Origin: Lepas anatifera
Lineage: Eukaryota; Arthropoda; Thecostraca; Lepadidae
Assembly (NCBI GenBank): GCA_034440635.1
Contig: JAOTON010001261.1
Location: forward strand, 310,001 to 374,000
DNA length: 64,000 nt
Direction of reading: 5' to 3'
The position numbers and the translations under genes are program-made. The notes beneath the pieces are model-generated. The model did not search any database and was not told the origin of the DNA. It saw only the letters and a list, made by a program, of their open reading frames with translations. Positions 43,101-55,232 of this stretch are shown piece by piece. How positions within the stretch are numbered: the stretch's first letter is position 1; each line of letters starts with the position of its first letter.

Positions 43101-45536
43101 GCGCTGGACCCAATTGAGCGGTCGGACGGCAGCGGGGTCACCGTGACGAGTTCACGGGATCACGCTGCCTCCGTGATTGATTAGCGTGCTTGCCCGGTAG
43201 TTATCGGACATTTCAAGGTCAGAGGTCAGACTGGGTGATTACGGCGTCCGAGCCGAGCCTGGCGAGCAGTGGGCACACAAATGCACATGCGTCACGCCAC
43301 AAAATCAGCTCTGATGGCGGCCTGATGGCCAGGGGCGGGTCTTTACGATCCGTTGGAAGCGAGGGGGGAGTAAATTCAGCTAATGTTCTTTATATAAAAT
43401 GGTCATAGTCAACAAAAAATAGGCAAAGGTAGGCCGCTTTCAGGTGGAGGAGGCGTGGTTGTTATGCATACCTTCCCTCCCTGGATCCCTTGCACGTGGT
43501 TTTCGCTAATTGTAAGTACCGCCGCGTTAGAAAACTCTGTTTTGTCGTTGCTGGGTTGGCTTGAGAAATTTCCAGACGTCACTATTCGATATTCAAGACG
43601 CACCTCAATGTATAGTGGCTCGATATATCGATCACAGTCAGCACTGGTAGGCAGGAATCTGTATTTTCGTTCCAAAATCCCTGGTATGGAGTAAATGGCT
43701 GGCAGCTTAGTATCATAACAGTTCCATTGTAGAATGATATCTATAATTGTATTGATATTTGAAAATAAAACTTTATTTTAGGACTATGTCTATTATGATC
43801 ACCATCTAGGATATCGTATAAATTGGGAAGTGACTGAAACTGATAGATACAGTTTCACTTATTTCTTTTTTACCTGTTGGCTACAAGCCATAATCGACAG
43901 ATGGGGACTAACTAACTAAGTAGGGCATGTATCTCTACTCATGTTCGGCCAGCTAATAGCTGCCATTTTACGATGAGTTTACAGCTGCACATAAAACTCC
44001 GATAAAATGGCACCGATTGCCGCTATAACTGCCTAACTTGGGAACGGCCCTTAGCACTGTCGTCTTTGAGAATAATCAGAGGTTTCAATGTAGGACAACT
44101 GTCATCGGGTGACTTATTACCGGTGATGAAGCAATTGGAATTAGAACAGGCTAGACCAGATGGTGCCTTCTTTCTAGTGCTATCCACAACATTCCGTTGT
44201 TTGTGCGAGCCCGTCTTTGCGTTTAAATTAGCAGTAAAGAGCGGTACTATAGCGTTATGATGATAACAGATGCTTATTTCCTGTTATAAAAAACAAAACG
44301 AGATGTTTTCCTTCGACGGAGTAATATTTTCAGTTTATTTCAGCTGCATTTGCACTGATAGTACTTTTGGTCGTTCGACTAACGTAATAACGTTTTAAAA
44401 CAAATACAGTTATATTATCTGCAATATGTTTTGCCCTTTCCTTGTATAACTCATATTTGTGTGATTTTATAGCACTTTTTGCGCTTATATACAACCTTTG
44501 ATAATGCTATAGCTGTGGGTTGACCAGGGCGCGTTGGCCTTCGGGCTGGCCTCCCACTGTGGTTTTGGCTACGGGTTTGGCTGAAGGGGTGGGTATTTTT
44601 AATGGGTGTTTGGTGAAGGATTGGGCTATTGGGCTAAACAGTGGTATGGCTGACTCCCCCATCCCCGTCTGTATTATATCACACTGTGACTCTTTAATCC
44701 CTGTCATTTATCGACAACCCATTATCTTAGATTTAAGCGAAAGCAAAATAATCGTCAAAACACAACTATGTACTTGAACCAGCCCGTGAGCGGACGACGT
44801 TTCTATTCCATGACTTGGCTTCAGTGCAGTTTGTGCCGTCACTTTGCGCCCCGCGGATAATGTGTGGCGGTCGCCGACGTTGACGGCGACGTTGACCAAC
44901 GTCGCAAGTCACCATATACGTGGTTTACTGTTCAGTTATGCTACCCATGTACATACCTTAGCGTAACTGCAAAGCCCGCCAGGAATCGAAGTGCATGCTC
45001 ATGTCCATGAGCATTATAGTCGTTCTCTGAAATGTGATGGAAGTTAGAAAATTACTTCATGCATTTCATGAGATGCATACAGGTGACTTTCCAGCAAAAG
45101 ATGGTTGATTTGTTTTGTTTCTTCCTGGAAGCGTGTCTTTTTCTTGTCTCTACCTTAGCTAACTTGCATACATGTGACAACAGTGGCTGTAAATCAGATG
45201 ACTTCCATAAAGGCACAGGTTGGTTAACTTAGTGAATATATGGCCCTTTAATCAAACCATTTCATTTTGCAACTAGGGTGTGTCAGAAAGGTTTTCCAAC
45301 ACGAATTCGCTGAGCATTTCATACCAGGAGCAAATTCTGTGCTTACATCAGTAGTTTTACTTCCTCAAAATTATTCAAACATGCTGAATTATCCTGAATA
45401 TATCTAAATACCAGGAATCCCACGTAGTTTGCCACCACCATGAATATTTAGCTGAATACGCCCCTGTCATTCGTTACGCTCCCGTTCCTGTGCTCCCCTA
45501 ACACAGCACGGAGTCACAGCCGTGACGCTGCCAGGG
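43101..45536. other. Noncoding stretch, nothing firmly recognised
   Basis: A possible worn MITE lies at about 43330-43500 (GGGGCGGGTCTTTACG ... CCCTCCCTGGATCC). A CGACGTTGAC repeat patch occurs at about 44870-44900. No ORF shows recognisable homology. Confidence 0.5.
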
Positions 45537-45544
45537 GCTGATCG

Positions 45545-45714
45545 CAGAGGCGGATCCAGGGGCGAATCCAGGGGAAGGGAGCAGTCTAACCGTGACCCTA
45601 CCAAAAGCAGCCAAATTCGACCGCCTTCTTGCCGATTTTCCTCTTTAAACTCTATGATTTTCACGTTTGGTGGACAGTAGCTCCCCCGAAACGGCCTGTC
45701 TAGGTCCGCCTCTG
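45545..45714 (+). mobile_element. hAT-type MITE, subfamily C (CAGAGGCGGATCCAGG...CCTCTG)
   Basis: 170 bp. Ends CAGAGGCGGATCCAGGGG / TCTAGGTCCGCCTCTG. TSD GCTGATCG (45537-45544) / GCCGACCG (45715-45722), 6 of 8. The ORFs at 45467-46001 (minus) run across this element and are not genes. Confidence 0.8.
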
Positions 45715-46521
45715 GCCGACCGCACGGTGTGAGCACGAAATGTCCCGTGGCGACTACGCCCGAGGCCGAGAAATGGCTCTGCGTGCTGCTTATCCAAATC
45801 AGCTTTCGCTTTTGTGCGGACGGACGATGGCCACGTGCGAGATTGGGAGGAGTTTTTCTTTTGAAGGAGATATATTGAATATATAAGTGTATATCTAAAC
45901 CGATCCATTGGCACATTAGTATAGATCGGCCAGAAAATTTGGGCTGCTTTGGATCTGGACTTATATCTTGATTCTGCTTTTGCCGTTGTTATTGATTTCA
46001 CTTCATTGAAGGATATTGGTTAGATCTGCATTGGCAATTGAGTGGTGCGGAAACGGATAAACATTCCGTGCTTCCGCTATTCTGAAAGAGGAATAATTAC
46101 GAGCGCAATTTCAACACCGACACGCTACTCATGGCTTTGATAGCCTCAGGCGGTGGGCTGAAGTCGAGGGAGCGTCTTAAAGAAACACCAGCAGGCGAAC
46201 AAACCTGTGTGATTTTGTCTGACTGTGGTTCTGTGGGCGTCATGGGTACGTGACGTATGAGTCGTAATCAGAGACAACAAACATTCAGTTGCTGTCTCCC
46301 AAAAATGACATGTAAATAAACAAAGAAAAAGCTTAACATATCGACTATCTTAATTACAGGCCGGTTGTATGCTAACTATCTTGCGACACCACTCTAGTGT
46401 TTACGGCAGCGCGTGGGACATTTTATGCACCTCTGCAATTCACTTTCCACGGTGGGCAGCAATCTGTCGTCCAATGTCGTCACCCTGCGGTGGCCGGTAG
46501 CGTTGTGGGGACCGATGTCGT

Positions 46522-46545
46522 CACACACACACACATACACACACA
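46522..46545. repeat. (CA)n microsatellite
   Basis: CACACACACACACATACACACACA.. type run, interrupted once by T; described here by position rather than in full. Confidence 0.95.
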
Positions 46546-46758
46546 TTAACGGCCGTGAGTAAACTGGGCCTCGCAATTCGAGGACCGACTCATACTGTGA
46601 TGTGAGCCTGAAGCTTTCGATGTTTGCAGTGGTCAGAAAAAACCATGGTGACAGTATAGTTAGAAAAGTCAAGGGGAAACAGGGTGTCGTTCTTGGTCTT
46701 CTTATTTCCTTCAAAATTTTAGAATGTAGGTACTGGGCTGCACCGATGGAGATACGAA

Positions 46759-47133
46759 CAGTGGTGGATCCAGGGGGAGGGAGGCATTTCCCCAAACGGA
46801 AAAGCTCGAGACAAAACTATGCTTCCCCCAAAGCTGTCGACCTCCTTTTTCCCGGACTCATTTTTAGTTTATAAGCAAGCTTTTGGTGCTTCAACTCGCA
46901 ACTTCAAACAGAACCAATCAATTTCAGTGTAAAAATTGGGCCTTGGATAGCAAAACAAACATTTTGTAGCCACACGTTTGACCCGGCGACGTTTTTTTCG
47001 CTTATCGGCTCTTGGTTTTATCCCCAAAACTCATCGTCTAGTTCAATTGTGGCATACTCACACTGCGCGACGTTTTTTCCTTTGCTTGTCGACTTTGGCT
47101 TGCCCCCAAACCTACCGGCTAGATCCGCCACGG
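46759..47133 (+). mobile_element. hAT-type MITE related to subfamily C, internally dimeric
   Basis: 375 bp. Ends CAGTGGTGGATCCAGGGGG / CTAGATCCGCCACGG. TSD GATACGAA (46751-46758) / AATGCGAA (47134-47141), 6 of 8. The right half contains two related sub-blocks, each starting CGACGTTTTTT and running to (C)TAG, showing internal tandem duplication. Confidence 0.7.
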
Positions 47134-47495
47134 AATGCGAATGCGCCAATAAAGCATCGCATCAAGACCCGGTAACCATCCCTCCAATTCTCTACGGTGA
47201 GGCTGGCCGCTGCCTCTCTCGTTAGAATTCACATACTTGTTCCGTTTGTGGAGATCTTCTTCATCTGGAGGCAAACACAAGTCTGCAATAATTTCCAGAC
47301 CTTAAAGTCACGGGCCTGAGCTTAATGAAATGCACGGGTGACGAATGGTGTAGTGATCGCCTTGTGATTGGTCGGAATGACGGCACGATGACAGATTTAG
47401 ATTACGATAGTTTTTTCTGGTTTTAAGCTTAGGTAGACACCTCGGTGAGACTCGCATGGGCTTGATTATAATGTTTCTTTTTTAATGTTTAAGCA

Positions 47496-47765
47496 CATAG
47501 GCGGATCCAGGGGGGCAAGGGGGGCACGTGCCGCCCCCCCGATCGACCCTCGGCGCCCCCTGAAAGGTCGATGGCGCCCCCCTGAAATGTCGCTTCCCAC
47601 CCCCCCCAGGATGCGAAAGTCGGCGCTCACCGATAGGATTTGGCGCCCACTTGATAGCTTTTGCCGGTCATAAGTAGCGCCCCCTGGTCCGGATGGCGCC
47701 CCCCGGTCCGGATGGCGCCCCCCGGGAAGGTGCCCCCCCGATTGGCAATCCTGGATCCGCCTATG
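47496..47765 (+). mobile_element. hAT-type MITE, subfamily B, perfect TSD
   Basis: 270 bp. Ends CATAGGCGGATCCAGGGGGG / AATCCTGGATCCGCCTATG. Perfect 8-bp TSD TTTAAGCA (47488-47495, 47766-47773). The interior is a chain of C-rich blocks starting GGCGCCCCC or GGTGCCCCC; a GTCCGGATGGCGCCCCCCGG block is tandemly repeated. The ORFs on both strands over it are shadows. Confidence 0.95.
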
Positions 47766-47773
47766 TTTAAGCA

Positions 47774-48746
47774 CAGGTTTCTCTGTCTAATATACTCGAC
47801 CAATAATTACGCCAAAAGCTCTAATTTACACAATGATGCGTGGACTGACAAAATTTGAATACCCTAATGACGCCGTTCAAATGAGAATTGCATGCCAATT
47901 TTCTTTCCTTGCATTTACAACAAATAACCGTGGGATTTTCACAGAAAACTTGTGACTGTATTCATACTTGTCTGCATTTTGCGAAATTTGTCATCACAAG
48001 AGGGCTTTACCGTAATTATTCGGCTTTGGACAGGATTGCGAAGAGACAAAGGCAAACATATTTTAGCTTTCGTTCGTCAATTTTATCGATCTGGAAACTG
48101 CCAGTTTCTGTACGGGGCGCGTGGAGTAGAATCAGAAGCGGCTCCCCATTTTCTTCCAGAGCGAGTTATCGTCCCCCAACTACCCACCGGGCTCCCAGTA
48201 TTGACGTCCTCGCTGACAGAATGCGGCCTGTGCTGACTGCTTTCTCTGACGGCATTACCGGCGATCGTACAGCTCAAACATCCACCCTCAGAGCTCAATA
48301 TCCCTCATCATACAAGAGTGGCGAGTAAGCATCGTAGGCGAAGAGCAGACAGAATGGAGAAGCTCTTGACCAGCCGCGCGTCGGGGATTGGCTTAAGGGG
48401 GGAGATAATTAAAAAAGGTAAATAATTCTAAAAATGTGTTATGGGCGTTTGAAACTCAGAACCTACATTGTGTTAAGTAATGCAGCTTATTTACTATGTT
48501 CCATTCCAAAAGGCCAGACGCGCGAAACCGTCCCGAAGTCGTGAAGATCTGGGACTTCCCGTTCTACATTGATCACTCTTGCTGGTCGCGGGGAAACATC
48601 CATTGTTTACCCGCTACACAGAATATAGTTGTTTGAAAGACATTGACTAGTTAAACAAAGACTGAGTGGAATAATATTTTCAATGCAACACTGGTATTCA
48701 TTACAGATGTTGACTTTACTTGAAGCGCTAATGATTCGGACAGACC
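47774..48746. other. Noncoding stretch, nothing recognised
   Basis: A 146-codon ORF at 47888-48328 has no recognisable motif, and overlapping ORFs exist in the other frames, so I do not call it. Confidence 0.45.
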
Positions 48747-48754
48747 CTGTGATG

Positions 48755-49042
48755 CAGGGGCGTAGCCAGGATTTCGCTCGGGGGGAGGGGCGGGGGCGGC
48801 GGCGCCCCGAAAAGGGTGATTGCGACAGCGCCAAAAGGGCCCTCATGGGTAAAAAGGTCCCTGCTTGTTACATAATAGAGTGCTGAAGAGGGCTTAAGAG
48901 GGCCCTGTCTGGTATTAAATTTCAAATTTGGCCACAGAGCATAGTGCGGGCGGCCGCGCTTCGTGCGGCCCGTGTCCTCAGGGGGCCCTTGGGGCCCTCA
49001 GGGGGGGCGGCTGTCCCTGCCGCCCCCTTGGCTACGCCCCTG
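48755..49042 (+). mobile_element. hAT-type MITE, subfamily D, perfect TSD
   Basis: 288 bp. Ends CAGGGGCGTAGCCAGGATT / CTTGGCTACGCCCCTG. Perfect TSD CTGTGATG (48747-48754, 49043-49050). Very close to the 34.7-kb copy, with a small G/C-rich expansion near 48780-48800. Confidence 0.95.
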
Positions 49043-49050
49043 CTGTGATG

Positions 49051-50243
49051 TTTCATATATGATTTGCTGCATCAGTTGTAGCGATGTGTTTTCTCAAGTG
49101 TCTGCTAGGGACAAAAGAGGGAAATGAGCACTCTTAGCTCAGCTAAAGACACATCTCTACAGGCAAAAGTACACTTGGAATTTTGAACGGACGGCTTGTT
49201 TTTCTATCCTGCTCACTAAAGGTAGGTAGAGGGTCGTGATGGTCCGCAGCCTGTGCCGATTGCGGAACATGTCTTCAGTTCCTTGGTACCAGACGGGCGC
49301 TGGTCCCCGGTGGAGAAAAACCGACAAGGGCCGGAACCAATGTGAATGGCAAGGGACCAGGATGTTTCACATTTTGTATGCAAAAATACCCTGAGTTTTA
49401 GGCATGGGCATTGAAAACGGGGGAAAGCTTCTTCTCTTCTCAGCATAATTTGTTTTCCTTTTTCAGCCAATCTTTTTAGTTAAAGCTTTCGACGCGTGAA
49501 GGTTTGGAACATCAGAAAGAGTTCAAAACCGGAGACTTTGTGGTTTTATCAAGGGGGTAGTTTTTCTGAGGGGTGAAACAAAGTTTCCCTCTCGACCTCC
49601 GTCCCTGTTTCTTGGCCGATAGTGACGCGACTCCTCGTAAGCGTGATGAACGCCGATTCATGTAAATGCCGTGACTAATGAGTAATTACTTACCTGAATT
49701 TCTTTCAGGTATATTAAGATATTTTGGTGAAACATCCAACATTTGAATATGAACTATTAAAAGTGTCAAACTGAACGAATAATTCCTGCAGAATTAAATT
49801 GTGCGTTAGCATGGTCATTCAAGTAATAATTGTGAGTTTTATCTCACTTTAAGGACCACGAAGTGCTACACATCTAACTTATGATGCTACCAGTATCTTC
49901 AAAGATGTTTGGATGCGAATGCTTTGAGGCTAACATGAACTTCTGCGGTCATTGATGGACTCTTTTACTCATCACCCGAAATTTTTGCCCGAGTGTGCGT
50001 GTAATGGCGAGACTCCTCAAAAGGGTCCCTCTAGAAGGGATCGCCTGAATCCCAAAGCCCATCCCGAAAAATGGGTTTCTACTTCCCATTCCTGCAGAAA
50101 TAGAGCAACGAATTTATTTTACTCTCAATATTAGCTTGAAATGCTTCAAATAAATGTTATCGTGTTATGAAATGTACAGTTTATATTAACGAACTGGCCA
50201 AGAATACATAAAACTGTGGACTAGGAAAATATCCGTATTGGGC
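49051..50243. other. Noncoding stretch, nothing recognised
   Basis: No ORF with recognisable homology and no repeat matched in the window. Confidence 0.5.
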
Positions 50244-50392
50244 CAGGGCTAAGTTCAAGAAACTCAATTCCAGTCACACTCCCAAAGCTACCAAATTCAA
50301 TCCATTTTACTTATGTTTTGCCGATTGTTCTCAGCCAAACCGATGTGACTCGATTTGCTTCCCCAAAAACGTTTTGCTTAGATCCGCCCCTG
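50244..50392. mobile_element. hAT-MITE remnant related to subfamily C
   Basis: The right end TTAGATCCGCCCCTG (50378-50392) and the interior CCCAAAGCTACCAAATTCAA correspond to the 45.5-kb copy. The flanks give no convincing TSD. Confidence 0.55.
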
Positions 50393-50991
50393 TCCAGGGC
50401 TGGACCTGTGCGGCGATGCCGCTGTGTGCGACCGTTCCAGTCCAGATCAGTGGTGACTACACCCACGGCTGACTCAATGGCGGTGATGCAAACTCACCCA
50501 CGCATTACCGAAAACAATAACAACAAGCTCCCCCAGGAAAGCCTAGCTGCCTAGTTGCCGTCAATGCAAGCGCCTAGTTAATGTCAGTGTCCGCCCGAAC
50601 ACCCTCCATAAAGTCGTCGGCAGCAGAGCAGAGGTTTAAAACATGTTGATCCTATCTGGGTCGAGCGCTGACGGCGGTTCAACGACCGCCTTAGCGAACC
50701 AATTCAATCGCTGTTGAACTCTAGGAGTACTCTTTGCTCGAGGCAAAGTGCTTAAGTTATTATGTTCTCGAACCAGTTAGTTAAACTGCTGGCAACTAGA
50801 CGACAGTACATGACAGCGTCGAATTGGATGGACGTAAGATGGGCTTCAATCAGCAAATGTGTGCGGGCTGCTACTTGTAGAGAACATATGCAACAGCTCT
50901 GATCGGCTTTCCGCTGAGAATGTGCTGATTTGTTTGATCTCCCAGAAACTGTTTGCCAGATAAGTGATAGATCATTTGCACTAAACAGTAC
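50393..50991. other. Noncoding stretch, nothing recognised
   Basis: No gene or repeat recognised. Confidence 0.5.
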
Positions 50992-50999
50992 GATACTTT

Positions 51000-51254
51000 C
51001 ATAGGCAGATCCAGGATTGCCAATGGGGGACACCCTCCGGGGGGGGCGCTATCCGGACCAGGGGGAGCTACTTTTGGCCGGCAAAACCTATCAGGTGGGC
51101 ACCAAATTCTATCAGTGGGCGCCGATTTTCGCATCCGGGGGGGCATGGGAAGCGACATTTCAGGGGTGCCATCGACCTTTCAGGGCGTGCCTTGACTATT
51201 TCAGGGGCGCCGAGGTTCAATGGGGGGGGCACCTTCCCCCTGAAATCGCCTATG
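51000..51254 (-). mobile_element. hAT-type MITE, subfamily B, reverse orientation
   Basis: 255 bp. Ends CATAGGCAGATCCAGGATTG / CCTGAAATCGCCTATG. TSD GATACTTT (50992-50999) / GATGTTTC (51255-51262), 6 of 8. Reverse-orientation landmarks CCTATCAGGTGGGC, GAAGCGACATTTCAGGGGTG and ATCGACCTTTCAGG. Confidence 0.85.
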
Positions 51255-51262
51255 GATGTTTC

Positions 51263-52429
51263 AAGAATATGTATATTGGGTAAATTCTCATCATGGTTGA
51301 TACTTAAGAGTACGCAGACTTATATTCGTGCACGCACCCCGGTCCTGGGAGGCCTATTTCGCCTCTCCTGGTCTTCCCCGAATGGCGTAAATAAAGAACG
51401 ACGGAAGAACATGGCCTGGAGTAGCTTACCTCTGATTATGTCAAGGCACGTTCTTAGTCTTTTCTAGGCCAAGCTAGCTCGGCCAGGTGGATGTACTAGA
51501 TTGTGTCGCTGAACGTGGAAGCCCAACATATTGAGTCTGATGTAGCGCAACAGCCAGCCAACAGCCAGTCTGATGTATGTGCCAGCCAATTATTTATAAA
51601 CTTTGAACTATTTGTAATTACTATTGGTGGTCTAAGTGACCAGGCTAGCTCGGATTATTGGCCATCCTATCCTTAGATCCAGGTGAAAGATGGGACGCCT
51701 TCTTTTTGTTTTATGCAATTTGAAATGCTTTATATTGTGCTTTGCGAATCTATGCATCTGTGAAAACAATAGACTCCCTGGGATCAAACACCTTTTTACA
51801 TGGGTGGGTTGACCGTGGTGTCAGTCAAGGTGTTTGTTAGTGCCAAGTGCTAGTGCTTAATGCTATTTGATGTTCATCAAACTGGACATTTGGTTCTTTG
51901 ATGCATTACGACCGTGGTGCTTGAAAAGCCACCTGATGTGTGGAAGTGTACGCAGCCAATGAATGGATAGAAAATTAAGTATCTGAACCTCTGAAATCTA
52001 GGAGCCCATTTGGAATAATCTTTTGCGGTCATAATATTTTTTCTATAACTTCACGCTAAATTTGGATGGATACTTCATTTTGACGTCATTGTATTTTTCT
52101 TGTCTTGCCATTTCATCGATATACGTTATGATCAGGCAGGGTTTAAAATCCCGTTTGCTTGGCTGGAGGTCAGGCCGTTTTTCCATTTCACCTAGCATGA
52201 ACCTAGTAGGCACTTCCATGTGCCCGCTCCTCAGTCTACGGCTAATCTGACTTTTCTCTTCATTGTTGTTATTTTGACACAGAGAAGGGATGATAAAGGA
52301 ATGAGCAGGAAACCACACTTTCAGGCTCCCCAGTCTAACAGGTCATAGGTGCGAATTTAGTGACATTAGATGACTAGAATTGTATGCTTTCTACTTATTG
52401 TTTTATATAAATTCTGCCCAAGTTGTTCT
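51263..52429. other. Noncoding stretch, nothing recognised
   Basis: A short local repeat AGCCAGCCAACAGCCAG is seen at about 51552-51568. No gene recognised. Confidence 0.5.
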
Positions 52430-52695
52430 CAGTACGGCTGTTGGAGTCGGAGTCTCACTAAAAGCATCAGGGGACTTGTCACGGAAACCCCGACCCCACC
52501 ACCCGAACGAGCAATTCCCACAATGAAGGGTTAGTTTCGAAGCCAAAGGGATGCCAGCCGACTTACGTCGAGTAGACTATTAAGCGCCGGACCGTCTCGG
52601 GGAATCGATCCCAAGCCTGGACATGCACTGCCACTGCATGTTTCTGAGCAGCGGGCCGGAGCCCAACGCTCTACCAACTGAGCTACCGGGGCGGC
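52430..52695 (-). repeat. tRNA-derived SINE, reverse strand
   Basis: On the minus strand the head reads CCCCGGTAGCTCAGTTGG, with an A box TAGCTCAGTTGGTAGAGC and a B box GGGATCGATTCC (about 52601-52612). A variable-arm-like hairpin, ACATGCAGTGGCAGTGCATGT-type and about 21 bp long, lies between them. The body carries TTCATTGTGGGAATTGCTCG and GGTGGTGGGGTCGGGG, which recurs at 56133-56232. A SINE rather than a tRNA gene, because anticodon- and T-arm spacing is broken by the extra hairpin. Confidence 0.85.
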
Positions 52696-52835
52696 AATTC
52701 AGTCAGATGAGCTTATATAATCGGATAAAATGTTGTGACGAAAAGTACAGATAACCTACCTAGTAAAACCAAAACATGCAAACACAAAATCAACGGCAAA
52801 TTCCCTCAAATCCAGTGCATCTGGCGCCATGTTCT

Positions 52836-53051
52836 CATTGGCGGATGCAGGGGGGCGTTCCGGCCATGCCCCCAAAGCGCTGGAGGGGGGCCAGACTATC
52901 TTTTGGCCCCCAAATTCCGGAGACATTTTTGAAAAAGGTGTTTACACTAGGTCTGTAGAGAAAAAATCTTCGCTCCCACTCCTCCCCCCCAGGAGGGGAG
53001 AGGCAGAGACATGGGTTTGGCCCCCAAAACTCGGGTCTGCGTCCACCCCTG
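52836..53051. mobile_element. hAT-type MITE, subfamily E, perfect TSD
   Basis: 216 bp. Ends CATTGGCGGATGCAGGGGGG / GCGTCCACCCCTG. Perfect TSD CATGTTCT (52828-52835, 53052-53059). Internal GAAAAAGGTGTTTACACTAG and GGTCTGTAGAGAAAAAAT tie it to the 17.1 and 36.1 kb copies. Confidence 0.93.
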
Positions 53052-53059
53052 CATGTTCT

Positions 53060-53709
53060 CCAGACAGATTCAATATGATCACCACACTATTCGTAGTGTG
53101 CGCACGAGTCTCCACAGAACGTCATAAAAATGCCTAATAATGTAACATAAAATGTCGGAATTGGTCATGTAATGGGGTACCCTGAAACTCTCATGCCTAC
53201 TGTCTCATACCGGGGACCGTTTCCTCCGCTCATTACGTATTAAACCATGGTAGTATAGGACTGCTCATTACACGCCTATAGATAATTCGTTATGACACGT
53301 GTGGAATATGCGAACGATCACTAGCCTGTCGATGTATGTACCTATTGAATTGATTTAGCTAGGATAATTCGGGTAATTTCCTAACTAGATACTAATTTCG
53401 ATTTCCATTTTTGTCAATTTAGTTCAACATGTCGCATATGGATTACATTTGGATTGGCGATAACTCCTTGCAAGCATATTAAACTGCGTTGTTGAAGAAG
53501 TTCGCTGGTGAGCGATATTGGATCAGGATCTGTATAGCCGTGACAATTGGCATTGCGGATGACAGTCGCATCGGTGCGTTCTCCCCGGGGACAAGTTTCT
53601 CGCGCAGCACAATGTGACGACGCGCGTTCACGTGATGACGCAGGAGATGTGGTATGGATCCACTCTAAAGGATCCTTGGATGAAAAGTACAGAGGTCATA
53701 GAGCTAACA
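53060..53709. other. Noncoding stretch, nothing recognised
   Basis: No gene or repeat recognised. Confidence 0.5.
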
Positions 53710-53717
53710 AAAACTAG

Positions 53718-53966
53718 CATAGGCGGATCCAGGGGGAAAGGGGGCACGTGCCCCCCCGATCTCGACCCTCGGTGCCCCCCTGAAAGGTCGATGGTGCCCC
53801 CTGAAATGTCGCTTCCCACCCCCCCAGGATACGAAAGTCGGCGCCCACCTATAGGATTTGGCGCCCACCTGATAGGTTTTGCCGGTCATAAATTGCGCCC
53901 CCCTGGTCCGGATGGCGCCCCCCGGGAAGGTGCCCCCTCCGATCGGCAATCCTGGATCCGCCTATG
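53718..53966 (+). mobile_element. hAT-type MITE, subfamily B, perfect TSD
   Basis: 249 bp. Ends CATAGGCGGATCCAGGGGG / AATCCTGGATCCGCCTATG. Perfect 8-bp TSD AAAACTAG (53710-53717, 53967-53974). Nearly the same interior as the 47.5-kb copy with one fewer C-rich block. Confidence 0.95.
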
Positions 53967-53974
53967 AAAACTAG

Positions 53975-55232
53975 TACATATTTTTCAGGCCTTTGAAATT
54001 CCTTGTAATTCTCTACAAGCTTTAACGTTGTCTTAGAATTGTTTTGTTTCGGTATTGGCTGTTTAAGTAGTAGAAGGTTGGTAAGTCTTGGTTTAGGTAT
54101 TTTAATCGTTTTGTTTAGGAATTGTTTTATTTAGTACGCCACTGCTCTTCTGAAACGAATCAGCTTCATATTCATTTTTCCTCCTACGGCTTTGCCGAAG
54201 AATGGTAATATTCAGGCAGACAGTCAGTCAGTAGGTTCGAAGCTCACGCAGGTCAGATGTCGCCGACTATGCATATCACTTAGCTATACCATCTAACAAG
54301 CTATCCGGACAAGGCTGGGTGGAGATGACATCAAGCACACAGACCGGTTCAGCTACTGAAGGAGAGTGGTATTTTCCGAACGGTATGAGCATTGTGCAGA
54401 AACCTTCACAATATGGGGGAAGGAGAATTTGTAGGTGGGGTCGGATCATGTAATGCTGTTCATTTAGTTGTTGAGAATATGACTTATGGGTGGCCTTGTG
54501 ACTCCCTCGCCCCTGTTGTTCCTACACACTTGACTCTGACACTGGTTTCGGGAAATATGTTATAGTTTGTACCCTTGATTGGTGTATCTGCATCGCACAG
54601 TCAGACAAATCCAATTCTACGCAGTTAGCTCCGATTGAGCGTATAGTTTGATCTTCTGATATCCACTGTTGTATTCTCCAGTGCATCTGGGAGGAAAACT
54701 TCCCCTGAGCTTGGGAAAATTTTCTTCTTTTTTGAGTATTTTGGGAATTTTTTATCATATTTAGTGGCGCAACTCAGTGCAAACACTAGCGTTTTGGCAA
54801 GCTGACACGCCCTGAACAATCGTGATCTAACTCACGCCCCGCTGGGGAGCGTAGTTTGCCCCTTCCCGTATTTTATTTCCTGGAAAATCTAAAGCAAATA
54901 CGGATTGTGTCAAAAATCTCCTGACGGGATGAAGCGGACCTACCGCCACTGTTGTTTTCTAGCTTTTTGTGGAAGACATTAGTTGGGCGGGTAAACATCC
55001 TGCCCAAAGGACGTGGTGATTTGGTACCTACTTTCCTCTTGTGCTTGTTACAAGCTCATCAAAATATAGGTCTTTGGAAAAAATGGCATAGAATATGTCT
55101 CACTGCGCTACATTCAACTTTGTCATTCCTACATTGCTGCGACGCTTAGTATCTGAATAATGGGCAAACAAACGTTCTTTTGATTCCTAACCGCTTTCCA
55201 GGCGAAATCGCCTCTTGGGGTCACGTGGCACA
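53975..55232. other. Noncoding stretch, nothing recognised
   Basis: No gene or repeat recognised. Confidence 0.5.

Noticed and set aside
47466..47774. 102-codon minus-strand ORF and its plus-strand partners at 47.5, 53.7, 35.9 and 51.1 kb
   Set aside because: All are translations of subfamily B hAT MITEs; the similarity between them comes from the element, not from a gene family.
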